DNA of 64,000 nucleotides from Thiohalocapsa sp. ML1 (lineage in GTDB: Bacteria; Pseudomonadota; Gammaproteobacteria; Chromatiales; Chromatiaceae): the NCBI RefSeq assembly GCF_001469165.1, contig NZ_JABX01000024.1, forward strand, positions 27,237 to 91,236. The letters are read 5' to 3'. Each line of letters starts with the position of its first letter. Positions within the stretch are counted from its first letter, which is position 1. Below are positions 18,624 through 27,575 of this stretch, one piece after another. Below the pieces are notes generated by a model. That model worked only from the letters and a program-made list of their open reading frames with translations, was not told the origin of the DNA and made no database searches. A program made the position numbers and the translations under genes.

Positions 18624-18791
18624 GCTGTGCGGATGTTGTTTTGGCGGCGGAGTTGAAGGTTGGTGTCGCATCGACGCAGACGGCCGAAGCCTGCGCTCGT
18701 GGTCGTTGTCGTGGTCGCGTAGCCAGGGCTTGGCGCCCTGATCCGGTCAGGCCAGGATGGCCTGACGACGCAGTCGCCGCGTCCGTGCCGC

Positions 18792-20174
18792 CTACCCGCC
18801 CAAGGTCGCGTCGATGTGCGCCCGCAGCGCAGCCTCGCTCGCGTCGAGCTCCGCGCAGCGCACCGGCTTGTCCATGAGCCCTTGCAGCGATGGCGGCGGC
18901 GGCGCCTCGCGGCCGATGGCCTCGCGCACGGCATCGACGAACTTGGCGGGGTGCGCGGTGGCGAGCACGACGGTGTCGGGTGCATCCGCCGAGGCCGCAG
19001 CACCCACCGCGGTGTGCGGGCAGAGGATATAACCGCTCGCAGCATAAGTGCTGCGAATCTGCGCGAGCGTCTCCGCATCGCTCACGGCCGCGGCACCGAA
19101 GTCCGCCTGCACCTGCCGGAGCTGTGCCGCATCGACGCGGAGGCTGCCGGTCCGGTCCAGATCGCCGAGCTTCTCGCGCACGGCGGCGGGGTCCTCGCCC
19201 AGCAGAAAGTACAGATAACGCTCGAAGTTCGACGCCACCTGGATGTCCATCGCCGGGCTCAGGGTCTGGAAGACCTCGCCCTTGGCGTATTCGCCGGTGG
19301 CCACGAACCGCGTGAGGATGTCGTTGCGGTTGGTCGCGATGACGAGCCGGTCGATGGGCAGCCCCATGCGCCGGGCGAGCCAGCCCGCGAACACATCGCC
19401 GAAATTCCCCGTCGGCACCGCAAAGCTGACCTTGCGTGCAGGGTCACCGCCGCTGATCCGGCCCCAGGCGTGGAAGTAATACACCGTCTGCGCCAGGATA
19501 CGCAGCCAGTTGATGGAGTTGACGGCGCCGAGATGATGCCGATCCTTAAACGGCAGGTCCCGAAACAGCGCTTTCACCAGGTGCTGGCAGTCGTCGAAGG
19601 TGCCGCGCACGGCGATGTTGTGGACGTTCGCGTCCAGCACCGTCGTCATCTGCCGCTCCTGCACCGGCGACACGCGGCCCTGCGGGTGCAGGATGAAGAT
19701 GTTGATGCGGGGCTTGCCGCGCACACCGTAGATGGCCGCGGAGCCCGTATCGCCGGACGTGGCACCCAGAATATTGAGTGTGCCGCCGTCGCGCGCGAGC
19801 AGGTACTCGAACACGTTGCCGAGCAGTTGCAGCGCCACATCCTTGAACGCGGCCGTCGGGCCGTGGAACAGCTCCAGATAGGTGCGCCCGGCGGCCTCCT
19901 TGAGCGGCGTCACCTCCGGGTGCGCGAAGCCGGCATAAGAGCGCTCAATGAGCCCGGCGAGGTCATCGCGCGGTATCTCGTCGCCGACGAAGGGCGTCAG
20001 CACGGCAAGCGCCAGCGCCTGGAACGGGAGCGCGGCCCAGTCGCGGAGCGTCGCCGCGTCCAACTCCGGCAGCGCCGCCGGAACCAGCAGGCCGCCGTCG
20101 GTGCCCAAGCCCATCATCACGGCGTCGGCAAAGCCCACCGGCGCAACCCCGCCGCGGGTGCTGATGTAGTGCAT
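18792..20174 (-). CDS. thrC: Threonine synthase
   Basis: ThrC converts O-phosphohomoserine to threonine with PLP. The ATG at 20174 gives 460 residues and the usual beginning MHYISTRGG. The PLP lysine is Lys111 in HGPTAAFKDVALQLL; GATSGDTGSAAIYG and the phosphate-binding PTGNFGDVFAGW are present. This is the long (E. coli/yeast-like) form. An open frame extends 27 codons upstream but without a family match. Homoserine kinase and homoserine dehydrogenase are not in the window. Confidence 0.96.
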   Translation of the reverse strand: MHYISTRGGVAPVGFADAVMMGLGTDGGLLVPAALPELDAATLRDWAALPFQALALAVLTPFVGDEIPRDDLAGLIERSYAGFAHPEVTPLKEAAGRTYLELFHGPTAAFKDVALQLLGNVFEYLLARDGGTLNILGATSGDTGSAAIYGVRGKPRINIFILHPQGRVSPVQERQMTTVLDANVHNIAVRGTFDDCQHLVKALFRDLPFKDRHHLGAVNSINWLRILAQTVYYFHAWGRISGGDPARKVSFAVPTGNFGDVFAGWLARRMGLPIDRLVIATNRNDILTRFVATGEYAKGEVFQTLSPAMDIQVASNFERYLYFLLGEDPAAVREKLGDLDRTGSLRVDAAQLRQVQADFGAAAVSDAETLAQIRSTYAASGYILCPHTAVGAAASADAPDTVVLATAHPAKFVDAVREAIGREAPPPPSLQGLMDKPVRCAELDASEAALRAHIDATLGG

Positions 20175-20373
20175 CGTGGTTCTCACAGTTGGGCTGACGC
20201 GCGCCGCCCCCCGCCGCGCGCGCCCGCAAACCCAGCAAGTTAAGGAAAAAGCCACCCGCAGCGCAACCGGAAGCGCCGCGCGGGCTGGGGCCGGCAGCCA
20301 CCACGGCGGCCTTCTCCCACCAAAACTATCGTGAATATTGGCTTGAGGAGGTTTCCGACACAGATGCTTGCCG

Positions 20374-20403
20374 TTGACACTTCATGAGTTAGAGCAACAC
20401 AAT
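20374..20403 (+). promoter_or_regulatory. Candidate sigma-70 promoter for the DUF4212-symporter genes
   Basis: TTGACA (20374-20379), an 18-base spacer and CACAAT (20398-20403). The -35 is a perfect consensus in very GC-rich surroundings; the -10 matches four of six. It lies about 170 bases before the GTG start. Confidence 0.4.
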
Positions 20404-20410
20404 GCCGCGG

Positions 20411-20445
20411 CGGCGATGACCCCGCACAGGGCACGGTCATCGCCG
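20411..20445 (+). promoter_or_regulatory. Perfect 11-base inverted repeat in the symporter leader
   Basis: CGGCGATGACC (20411-20421) and GGTCATCGCCG (20435-20445) are separated by 13 bases. It lies just downstream of the candidate promoter, where it could be an operator or an mRNA leader hairpin. Confidence 0.5.
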
Positions 20446-20570
20446 ACAACAACAACCGCTGAGGGGTAGCGCCGGCCAGCCCCGCGCACGGGCGCGACCG
20501 CGTCGGTGCGCCACCACGGCATCCCCGCCCATCACCAACCATTCCAGTCTCAGAGGGAGGGACAACAACG

Positions 20571-20825
20571 GTGACACCCGAAAAACGCGCCGACTATTGG
20601 AAGGCGAATGTCCGGCTACTGGCCATTCTGCTGATCCTTTGGTTCATCGTCTCCTACGGCTTTGGCATTTTGCTGGTCGAGCAGCTCAACACCATCATGC
20701 TCGGCGGCTATCCGCTCGGCTTCTGGTTTGCGCAACAGGGCTCGATCTACGCGTTTCTGATTCTGATCTTCGTCTATGCCGGGGCCATGAACCGGCTGGA
20801 CAAGAAATTCGACGTCCACGAGTAA
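20571..20825 (+). CDS. DUF4212 small subunit of a sodium:solute symporter
   Basis: An 84-residue membrane protein with two helices (about residues 14-38 and 54-72), of the family always encoded just before VC_2705-type symporters. RADYWKANVRLLAILLILWF and GFWFAQQGSIYAFLILIFVY are the conserved stretches. It starts with GTG, after a good GGGAGG. Fifteen bases separate it from the symporter, so the two are cotranscribed. It probably supports assembly or activity of the large subunit; its exact role is not established. Confidence 0.93.
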   Translation: MTPEKRADYWKANVRLLAILLILWFIVSYGFGILLVEQLNTIMLGGYPLGFWFAQQGSIYAFLILIFVYAGAMNRLDKKFDVHE

Positions 20826-20840
20826 TCGGGAGCAAGCCTC

Positions 20841-22685
20841 ATGACTAATCTCGATATCTGGACCTACGCGGTCGTCGGCAGCACCTTCCTGCTCTACATC
20901 ATCATCGCCGTTTGGGCGCGTGCCGGCACCACGGGCGAGTTCTACGTCGCGGGCAAGGGCATCCATCCCGTGGCCAACGGCATGGCCACCGCCGCGGACT
21001 GGATGTCCGCCGCCTCGTTCATCTCCATGGCGGGCATGATCGCCTTCCAGGGCTACGGCGCCTCCGTGTTTCTGATGGGCTGGACCGGCGGCTACGTGCT
21101 GCTGGCGCTGCTGCTGGCCCCGTACCTGCGCAAGTTCGGCAAGTTCACGGTGCCGGAGTTCATCGGTGACCGCTACTACTCGCAGACGGCGCGCATCGTT
21201 GCCGTTATCTGCTTGATTCTGGCGTCGATTACCTATGTTATCGGCCAGATGAAGGGCATCGGCGTCGCCTTCTCGCGCTTCCTTGAGATCCCCTATGACA
21301 CGGGTCTCTACATCGGCATGGCCATCGTCGCCGTCTATGCCGTGCTTGGCGGCATGAAGGGCATCACCTACACGCAGATCGCGCAGTACGTGGTGCTGAT
21401 CATGGCCTACACGATCCCGGCCATCTTCATCTCCCTGAACCTCACCGGCAACCCGATCCCGCAGCTTGGCCTCGGCTCGGGTTATGCACCGGCGGACGGC
21501 ACCATCTCGCTGCTCGGCAGGCTTGATCAGGTCGTGACGGAGCTCGGCTTTAAGGAATACACCACGCAGGTCATGGGCAGTACGCTGAACATGTTCGCGT
21601 ACACACTGTCGCTGATGATCGGCACGGCGGGCCTGCCGCACGTCATCATCCGCTTCTTCACGGTGCCGAAGGTTGCTGATGCGCGCTACTCGGCCGGCTG
21701 GGCGCTGGTCTTCATCGCCATCCTGTACACCACCGCTCCGGCGGTCGGCGCCATGGCGCGGCTCAACTTCACCGACACCCTGATGACCCAGCAGCCGGGC
21801 AGCACCGAGGAGGGGCTTGCGGGCTTCCAGCCGGCGGACTACGAGGCGCTGCCCGAGTGGTTCAAGAACTGGCAGGACACCGGACTGCTGGCTTGGCAGG
21901 ACCTCAACGACGACGGCAAGGTGCAGTACTACGACGACACCAACCCGGCGGCGCAAGCCCAGGCCGAGGAGTTGGGCTGGGAGGGCAGCGAGATCTTCCA
22001 CCAAGCCGGCGGCACGCTGAAGCCCGGACCCGACCTAGACATCATGGTGCTCGCCAACCCGGAGATCGCGGGCCTGCCCAACTGGGTCATCGCGCTCATC
22101 GTCGCAGGCGGTCTCGCGGCGGCATTGTCCACGGCGGCCGGTCTGTTGCTCGCCATCAGCTCGGCCATCTCGCATGACCTGCTGAAGGGCGTCTTCATGC
22201 CGAGCATCTCGGAGAAGGCCGAGCTTAACGCGGGCCGCGTGGCGATGATCTTCGCAATCCTGCTCGCCGGCTGGCTCGGGCTCCATCCGCCGGGCTTCGC
22301 GGCCGGCACCGTGGCCATCGCCTTCGGCCTCGCTGCGTCGAGCATCTTCCCGGCGCTGATGATGGGCATCTTCATGAAGAAGATGAACAACACGGGCGCC
22401 ATCGCGGGCATGATCGCCGGCATCACGGTGACGCTGCTGTATGTGTTCCAGCACTTCGGCATCTTCTTCGTGCGGGGCACCGAGTTCCTGATGCCCGAAT
22501 GGGGCATGGGCAAGGACTGGTTCTTCGGCATCTCGCCGAACGCCTTCGGTGCCGTCGGTGCGCTGGTGAACTTCATCGTCGCCTTCATCGTCGCCGCCGT
22601 CACCGCCCCGCCGCCGGATCACATCCAGCACCTGGTGGAAGACGTGCGCGTGCCACGTGGCGCGGGCGAGGCCACCGGCCACTGA
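20841..22685 (+). CDS. Sodium:solute symporter, VC_2705 / ActP-like
   Basis: A 614-residue SSSF transporter with about 13 membrane helices. FYVAGKGIHPVANGMATAADWMSAASF is the conserved second-helix region, and GLPHVIIRFFTVP and ALSTAAGLLLAISSAISHD are family hallmarks. A soluble insert of about 110 residues (roughly 315-415), acidic and periplasmic or cytoplasmic, is characteristic of the VC_2705 branch and absent from ActP. The substrate is probably a short carboxylate such as acetate; not proven. Paired with DUF4212 and closed by a terminator. Confidence 0.92.
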   Translation: MTNLDIWTYAVVGSTFLLYIIIAVWARAGTTGEFYVAGKGIHPVANGMATAADWMSAASFISMAGMIAFQGYGASVFLMGWTGGYVLLALLLAPYLRKFGKFTVPEFIGDRYYSQTARIVAVICLILASITYVIGQMKGIGVAFSRFLEIPYDTGLYIGMAIVAVYAVLGGMKGITYTQIAQYVVLIMAYTIPAIFISLNLTGNPIPQLGLGSGYAPADGTISLLGRLDQVVTELGFKEYTTQVMGSTLNMFAYTLSLMIGTAGLPHVIIRFFTVPKVADARYSAGWALVFIAILYTTAPAVGAMARLNFTDTLMTQQPGSTEEGLAGFQPADYEALPEWFKNWQDTGLLAWQDLNDDGKVQYYDDTNPAAQAQAEELGWEGSEIFHQAGGTLKPGPDLDIMVLANPEIAGLPNWVIALIVAGGLAAALSTAAGLLLAISSAISHDLLKGVFMPSISEKAELNAGRVAMIFAILLAGWLGLHPPGFAAGTVAIAFGLAASSIFPALMMGIFMKKMNNTGAIAGMIAGITVTLLYVFQHFGIFFVRGTEFLMPEWGMGKDWFFGISPNAFGAVGALVNFIVAFIVAAVTAPPPDHIQHLVEDVRVPRGAGEATGH

Positions 22686-22718
22686 GCCCGGCGCTCCGAC
22701 AACTTAGCCCGTGACTTG

Positions 22719-22747
22719 AAGCCCCGCAGCCGCGGGGCTTTTTTTTG
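22719..22747 (+). terminator. Rho-independent terminator after the symporter
   Basis: A perfect 8-base-pair GC stem (AGCCCCGC...GCGGGGCT) with a four-base loop is followed by a run of T. The best intrinsic terminator in the window. It closes the DUF4212-symporter unit. Confidence 0.95.
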
Positions 22748-23233
22748 CGTGCGTGGCGGTGTCGCGGAGCTCGATGTCGCGCGGTCGATTGCGCCGACCC
22801 CAATCCCGATCGCGATGCCGAAGCCGATCCCGATTGCGATCCCGGTCCCGATCCCGATCCCGATCCCGATCCCGATCCCGATGCGACGCGACCAAGCCCG
22901 AGTCATCGTCTCTCAGCGCACCGGGGCGCAGAGCGCCCGCGGACGCGCGACACCGCTGGAGCGGTGTCGCGAGTGGACCCGCCCCCAACGGCCCGAGACG
23001 GGCTCAGGTCGTTGTGTTTCTCTCGTGCCGAGGCTCTGCTTCGGTACGCCTCTTCGCGGCTCTGCCGCCCCCTCGAAATGCTGCCCCGGGGCAGCAAGGC
23101 GCAACCGCGCCGAAGCCGTCGCCGGTCGATCTCGTTCTCGATCGTGCGGAGATTCGATGGCGACGACGATTACGACAACGACATTCCGGCCGGGTACGCA
23201 GCTCCGACCCGGCCCCGTCGGGCCTGCGCCGAC
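22748..23233. repeat. Intergenic region with a hexamer array and a palindromic repeat
   Basis: No gene seen. From about 22797 to 22882 CCCGAT-type hexamers run nearly unbroken (perfect from about 22847), with a few variant units at the left. From 22914 to 22976 comes a GCGACACCGCTGGAGCGGTGTCGCG palindrome with flanking sequence that recurs inverted at 26724-26787, on the other side of the cytochrome gene. 23020-23090 holds CTCTGC/GCAGAG-rich short palindromes of the kind seen in the composite repeat. Confidence 0.85.
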
Positions 23234-26200
23234 CTACTCCGCCGGCCCCTTGGCCGCCTGCCCGCCGGCCAAGGGCACGACGCCGGTGCTGACCACTTCC
23301 AGCTTCCAATCCGCCGCGCGCGTGCCGGCGAGGTTCAGCTTTGCCGTCAGGTAGCGCAGCCGCTCGGTGTCGGTGCCCTCGGCGGTGCAGAAGCGGTCCT
23401 GCAAAAAGAACGGCGGCACAGCCTGGAAGTAGAGCGTCGCCCGCACGCCGGCGGGGGTGCCGGCGAGGCCGTCCAGCGCGACCTCGTAGCGCAGGGCATC
23501 CAGGCCGCCGAGCCGGTAGTCCGGGTCGTCGCCGACGCCGGTAGAGCCGGCATCCTCGGCCAGGTCCGGCCCCGCCCCCAGCGCGGCGGCGATCGCCTTG
23601 CGCGCGTCGAGATCGAGGTAGCCGTGGGGCAGGATGCGGTTGTCCTTCACCTCGGCGCAGATGGACAGGAAGCTCGTGGTGAGCTCGCCCGCGGGCGCGG
23701 CGGCGTGGCCGCAGCGCGCCGGCCCCGCGGCCGGCGGGGTGCTCACCAGCTCCTGGTAGATCTGCACCTGATCCTCCGCGTCGATGACCTGGTAATGGGG
23801 CTGGTGCTCGCGCCGTTCCGGGGCGATGCGGGCGCTGCAATCGTCGGTCCACCAGAGCTCGCCGGTGACGGGCTGGCCCGATGCATCCACGATGACGCCG
23901 GCACCGTTGGTGCGCCCGGAGGCCCAGAGCACCGTGCCGGCCGCGTCCAGCACCTCGAAGCCGATGAAGGCGCGCCGGAAGCCGACCCCGGACGGGAGCT
24001 TGTGCCCGGCGAGGTTCTCCACCTCGACCTCGGCGGTGAGCTTGCCGTCCGCGAGGCGCGTGGACAGCACCGCCAGCTTCGCCGTCGCCGCGGAGGCCTG
24101 GTCCAGCATCGCCTGCTCGGTGCGCTGCAAGGGGTCGACCCCCTTAGTCACCAGCATCGGGTCCTGGGTGCGCATGCCGAGCACGTCCGGGAACTGCTGG
24201 AACATCTCCACCAAGAACACGTTCAGCCCCACCAGGGTGTGCAGCGCGAAGCCGTCGCGCTCGGGCAGGTCGATGTCCGCGGCGGGCAGGGTATTATCGG
24301 TGGCCGGGAAGCTGCTCTGCTCCTGGATGCCGGCGATCTTGCTGCGGTAGGGCCGCCCGTCCGGGGCCGTCGCCGGCATGTGGCAGTCCTGGCAGGATGC
24401 GGCCAGCTCGCCCGGGCCGAGCGGCAGCGGGCCGTCCGGGCTTTCGCCGGTGCGATACGCGCTGAAGGCCCACTCCGGGTAGGTGGTCTGCTCGTAGGTG
24501 TGCCCCAGCAGCTCGCCGCGCCGGAAGATGGGCAGGTGCACCGTGTGGCAGGTGCCGCAGACCTCGGAGGAGGCGATAACGTCGTTGTGCTTGGGCGTGA
24601 TGCCGAGCGCGTGCTGCATCGGCTTCGGCAGCGGCCCCGGGAAGGGGCCGTAGAGCTCATCCGGCGGCCCCACCAGGAAGCTGCCGGTGAAGGTCTTCGC
24701 AAAGCCGGTCTCGTCCGGGTTCAGCAGCGCTTGGCGCTCGCGCACGCAATCGTTCTGGGGCTCGCCGGCGTACTGCGCCGTCGCCTGCTCGCCCAGCACC
24801 ATGTGATGGCAGGCCATGCAGGAGATGCCGTCGCGCGCAAGGGCGCCGTAGCTCGCGTGGCGGGCCGTCCGGTTGTCGTCCGGGTAGGGCCGGGCGTTGA
24901 CCAGGCTCGCGTCGAACACGGCGCAGCCGCCGGCCGCGTCCTTGGGCTGGTCGATTTGCCACTGGCGCTGCCCCAGGATGCCGTGACAGCCGAGGCAGGT
25001 GGTCTGCACCAGGTCGGCCTGCTCCGGGTGGAAGCGCTGGGTCTCACTCGCGAGCTGGGCGAAGAACACCGGGTCGCGACCGGCGAGGCCCATCGGCGAG
25101 CTGCGCCAGGTGGCGTAGGGCGAGAGGTTCAGGAGCTTCGCGGAGGTCGGGTCCGGCTCGGTCATGTCGAACTGCAGGCCGGTGCCGCCGGCGTCGTGGC
25201 AACCCAAGCACTGGTCGCTAGTGAGATACATCGCGTGCAGGCCCGGACCGCCCGCCGGCATCCAGACGTTGTCGTAGGTCTGCGACGGCAGCGCAATGTC
25301 GGCCAGCGCGATGGCGCCGAGCGCCGCCCCGCCGCGGCCCGTGGCCAGGCCCGGCAGCATGTCGGCAAGCGCGGCATCCGCCGCCGCCCGCGGGGCACCG
25401 AGCGGCAGCGAGTCGTCGCTGTCGTCGGTCAGCGCCAGGTGATGCGGCACGGGGGCGCTCGGGTGTGCTCGCCCCGCCGTCGCGTCGAAGCGCTGCCGCT
25501 CGAACCAGTCCTGCACCAGGTAGGCGATCGGCTCGCCGTCGAAGCCCTGGAGGTTGTCGAGGCTCGCAAAGGTCAGGTTCGCCCGGGCCGAGGCATGGCA
25601 GTTCATGCAGTACTGACCGAAGCCCATATACGGCAGGCGGTTGTTGTTGCCGGCCGCGGGCCAGTCCGGGCTCCAGCCGGAGTCCTTGCCCCAGCCGTAC
25701 CAGCCCCAGAACCAGCCGTCGTTGGCCGCACCGTTGGCGCGGACCATCACCGCGGCGCCGCTCTCGGGGACCAGATGCTCGGGGTCCACGTCCGCGCAGC
25801 GGCTCGCCGGTGCGGCGTACATCTCCTTGATCATCATCGCGCCGTCCGGCACCGGCTGTTCCGGCGCCGGCGCCGGCGCCGCGCCGGACTCGGGCCGATT
25901 GATCATCAGCCAGTCCACCATCTCCTTCGAGTACCAGATCACCACCGCGCCGTGCGTGCCATGGGCCTGGCCGGACCAGGCGCCGCCCTCGCCGTCCGCG
26001 CGGGTGGCGATGAAGGGGCCGGTGTCGCGCACCCGCTTGTCCCGCACCCAACCGGCACCCGCGTCGCGATGGCACCAGTTGCCCAGGAAGTCGTTCAGGA
26101 CGGCCTCGTACCGGTCCAGCGGCAGCGCGCCCGGGGCACGCACCGGCTCCGCCAGCGACGCGCACAGGGCCGGGTCCGACGGCACCACCGGCTGTGGGTG

Positions 26201-26392
26201 CGCCGCCTTGCAACGGCCGTCCTGTTCCAGGGCCGCGGAGGGCTGGGCCGCGAACAGCAGCGCGACGGCGAGCGCGGCGATGGCGGCGCGCAACGGACGC
26301 GACGACAACGGCCGGCAACGCGCAGGGGCGATGCGGGCATGCATCCAAGGGCCGAACGGGCGGCTCGTCCGGGGGCTGGTCTGGCTGGGCAT
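23234..26392 (-). CDS. Secreted six-heme cytochrome c protein
   Basis: A large (1052 residues) periplasmic or extracellular cytochrome. Six CXXCH heme sites lie at about residues 262 (CMNCH), 395 (CLGCH), 466 (CLGCH), 525 (CMACH), 612 (CGTCH) and 667 (CQDCH). The last 350 residues have no heme site and look beta-rich. The N-terminus has a basic stretch and the hydrophobic segment AAIAALAVALLFAAQPSAALE, a signal peptide. The start is uncertain: ATG 26392 or ATG 26344; the open frame further upstream is only the composite repeat. No enzyme family was recognised, and no cytochrome biogenesis or partner gene is near. Role unknown; electron transfer is the safe inference. Confidence 0.85.
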   Translation of the reverse strand: MPSQTSPRTSRPFGPWMHARIAPARCRPLSSRPLRAAIAALAVALLFAAQPSAALEQDGRCKAAHPQPVVPSDPALCASLAEPVRAPGALPLDRYEAVLNDFLGNWCHRDAGAGWVRDKRVRDTGPFIATRADGEGGAWSGQAHGTHGAVVIWYSKEMVDWLMINRPESGAAPAPAPEQPVPDGAMMIKEMYAAPASRCADVDPEHLVPESGAAVMVRANGAANDGWFWGWYGWGKDSGWSPDWPAAGNNNRLPYMGFGQYCMNCHASARANLTFASLDNLQGFDGEPIAYLVQDWFERQRFDATAGRAHPSAPVPHHLALTDDSDDSLPLGAPRAAADAALADMLPGLATGRGGAALGAIALADIALPSQTYDNVWMPAGGPGLHAMYLTSDQCLGCHDAGGTGLQFDMTEPDPTSAKLLNLSPYATWRSSPMGLAGRDPVFFAQLASETQRFHPEQADLVQTTCLGCHGILGQRQWQIDQPKDAAGGCAVFDASLVNARPYPDDNRTARHASYGALARDGISCMACHHMVLGEQATAQYAGEPQNDCVRERQALLNPDETGFAKTFTGSFLVGPPDELYGPFPGPLPKPMQHALGITPKHNDVIASSEVCGTCHTVHLPIFRRGELLGHTYEQTTYPEWAFSAYRTGESPDGPLPLGPGELAASCQDCHMPATAPDGRPYRSKIAGIQEQSSFPATDNTLPAADIDLPERDGFALHTLVGLNVFLVEMFQQFPDVLGMRTQDPMLVTKGVDPLQRTEQAMLDQASAATAKLAVLSTRLADGKLTAEVEVENLAGHKLPSGVGFRRAFIGFEVLDAAGTVLWASGRTNGAGVIVDASGQPVTGELWWTDDCSARIAPERREHQPHYQVIDAEDQVQIYQELVSTPPAAGPARCGHAAAPAGELTTSFLSICAEVKDNRILPHGYLDLDARKAIAAALGAGPDLAEDAGSTGVGDDPDYRLGGLDALRYEVALDGLAGTPAGVRATLYFQAVPPFFLQDRFCTAEGTDTERLRYLTAKLNLAGTRAADWKLEVVSTGVVPLAGGQAAKGPAE

Positions 26393-26465
26393 GGCGTGCG
26401 CGTGCCTGGCGGGGCAGCAGGTTGTGGGCTGGTCCGTCAACCCTAACCAAAGGCCGAGCAAACGG

Positions 26466-26668
26466 CTAGATTGCTTGACGGCGCCGAATGCTTGCAGATG
26501 AGTCAAGTTTCACGACGACAAGGCGCTTGCAGGCAAAAGGGCCGAGGGCCGAGGGCCAAGGGAGCCCGCCTCGGCCCTTGGCCCTTGGTCCTTGGTTCAA
26601 TGCGCCGACGCGCGGGCTGCGCAAGACGAGGCGGCGTGCCCTGGTCGGTCTGAGGCTCTGCCTCGCTA
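26466..26668 (-). repeat. Composite intergenic repeat, copy B
   Basis: Reverse orientation of the element at 59569-59764, about 200 bases, nearly identical apart from small differences in the GGCCGAGG hairpin (26537-26598). It lies directly upstream of the cytochrome start and must contribute its 5' leader or promoter region. Confidence 0.88.
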
Positions 26669-27575
26669 GGTGAATATTGCGCCCATGGCGAGTCGCGTCG
26701 TCCCTGGCCCCCCGACCCTCCCACTCGCGACACCGCTCCAGCGGTGTCGCGCGTCTGCGGGCGCTCTGCGCCCCGATGCGCTAACAGGCACGGCGAAAAG
26801 ATAACGGCATTCGGACTGGCGCCGGGTCTCCGGCTCGGCGCCGCGTCCGGCGGCTCTGCCGCCAGTGCAACGGCATCGGGGCCCGGACAATGAAGACTTC
26901 GCGTCCTCTTCTTTGCGACTTGGCGCCTTTGCGCGAGATCTGCTGCGAATTCTTTCCGGGTCTCAGAGCCTCGGTACAAGCGCGAACTGTGGGGGCGGCT
27001 TTACCATGAAAGTCGCGCGCGGCGCGCTCCTTAATCTCGCTCTCCCTCTGGGAGAGGGCCGGGGTGAGGGAAACGGCCATGGCGAGCAGCGCCTTTCATC
27101 TTGCGGGGTGGCGCTAGCCGCCATGGCCGTTAGCCGCGCTCTTGCTTCCCGCTCACGCAGCGTCGCGGCTAAAGCCGCTCCCACGGGAGGACCTCCGCGC
27201 GCGCGAGTGCGGGTTCCGCATAATGTCCAGCAGATGGTGCCATGTCGCGCAGACGACAAAAGAAAAAGGTATCTCGCGCAGAGACGCAAAGGCGCAGAGA
27301 AGGAGAGAAGGAGAAGAGACGCGCGGTGAAAACATCGACCAATCCTCTTTCTTCCTTTGCGTCTCTGCGTCTCTGCGTCTCTGCGTCTCTGCGCGAGCTT
27401 CTTCTTATCGTCCTTCTGCGCGAGCCTTTTCTCGCCGCATCGCAACGGGTTTCGACGTCATTTCGAGGCCACCCCCGGTACGAGAGAACATTCTTATACT
27501 TTGGCTGGGAACAGGACGAACCCGGATACCAAGCCAACGACGACCTCGCGCTCCTAGGTTCTTGAGAGAACGTCG
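26669..27575. repeat. Gene-free repeat field (0.9 kb)
   Basis: No gene seen. In order: the inverted partner (26724-26787) of the palindrome at 22914; a CTTTGCGACTTGGCGCCTTTGCGCGAG stretch (26911-26938); a free copy (27001-27131) of the element nested in composite copy A; and a long inverted repeat of CGCAGAGACGCAAAGGCGCAGAG (27277-27300) against CTTTGCGTCTCTGCG units (27356-27404). The last arm holds four GTCTCTGC units. These are typical of non-coding repeat sinks; short frames across them differ between copies and are not genes. Confidence 0.85.

Larger units (their letters stand above)
20175..20570. other. Divergent intergenic region between thrC and the symporter genes
   Basis: No gene seen. 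It must hold promoters for both directions. On the plus strand a candidate sigma-70 promoter and a perfect 11-base inverted repeat are listed separately. A GGGAGG ribosome binding site lies just before the GTG at 20571. Confidence 0.6.

Noticed and set aside
22745..26446. A 1233-codon open frame on the plus strand opposite the cytochrome gene
   Set aside because: Antisense shadow of the cytochrome gene in very GC-rich DNA, Arg/Ala/Gly-rich, no signal or domain; the minus strand has six heme motifs.
26393..26506. N-terminal extension of the cytochrome into 26506
   Set aside because: The extra residues are translated composite repeat (same peptide readable at 4650 and 59760).
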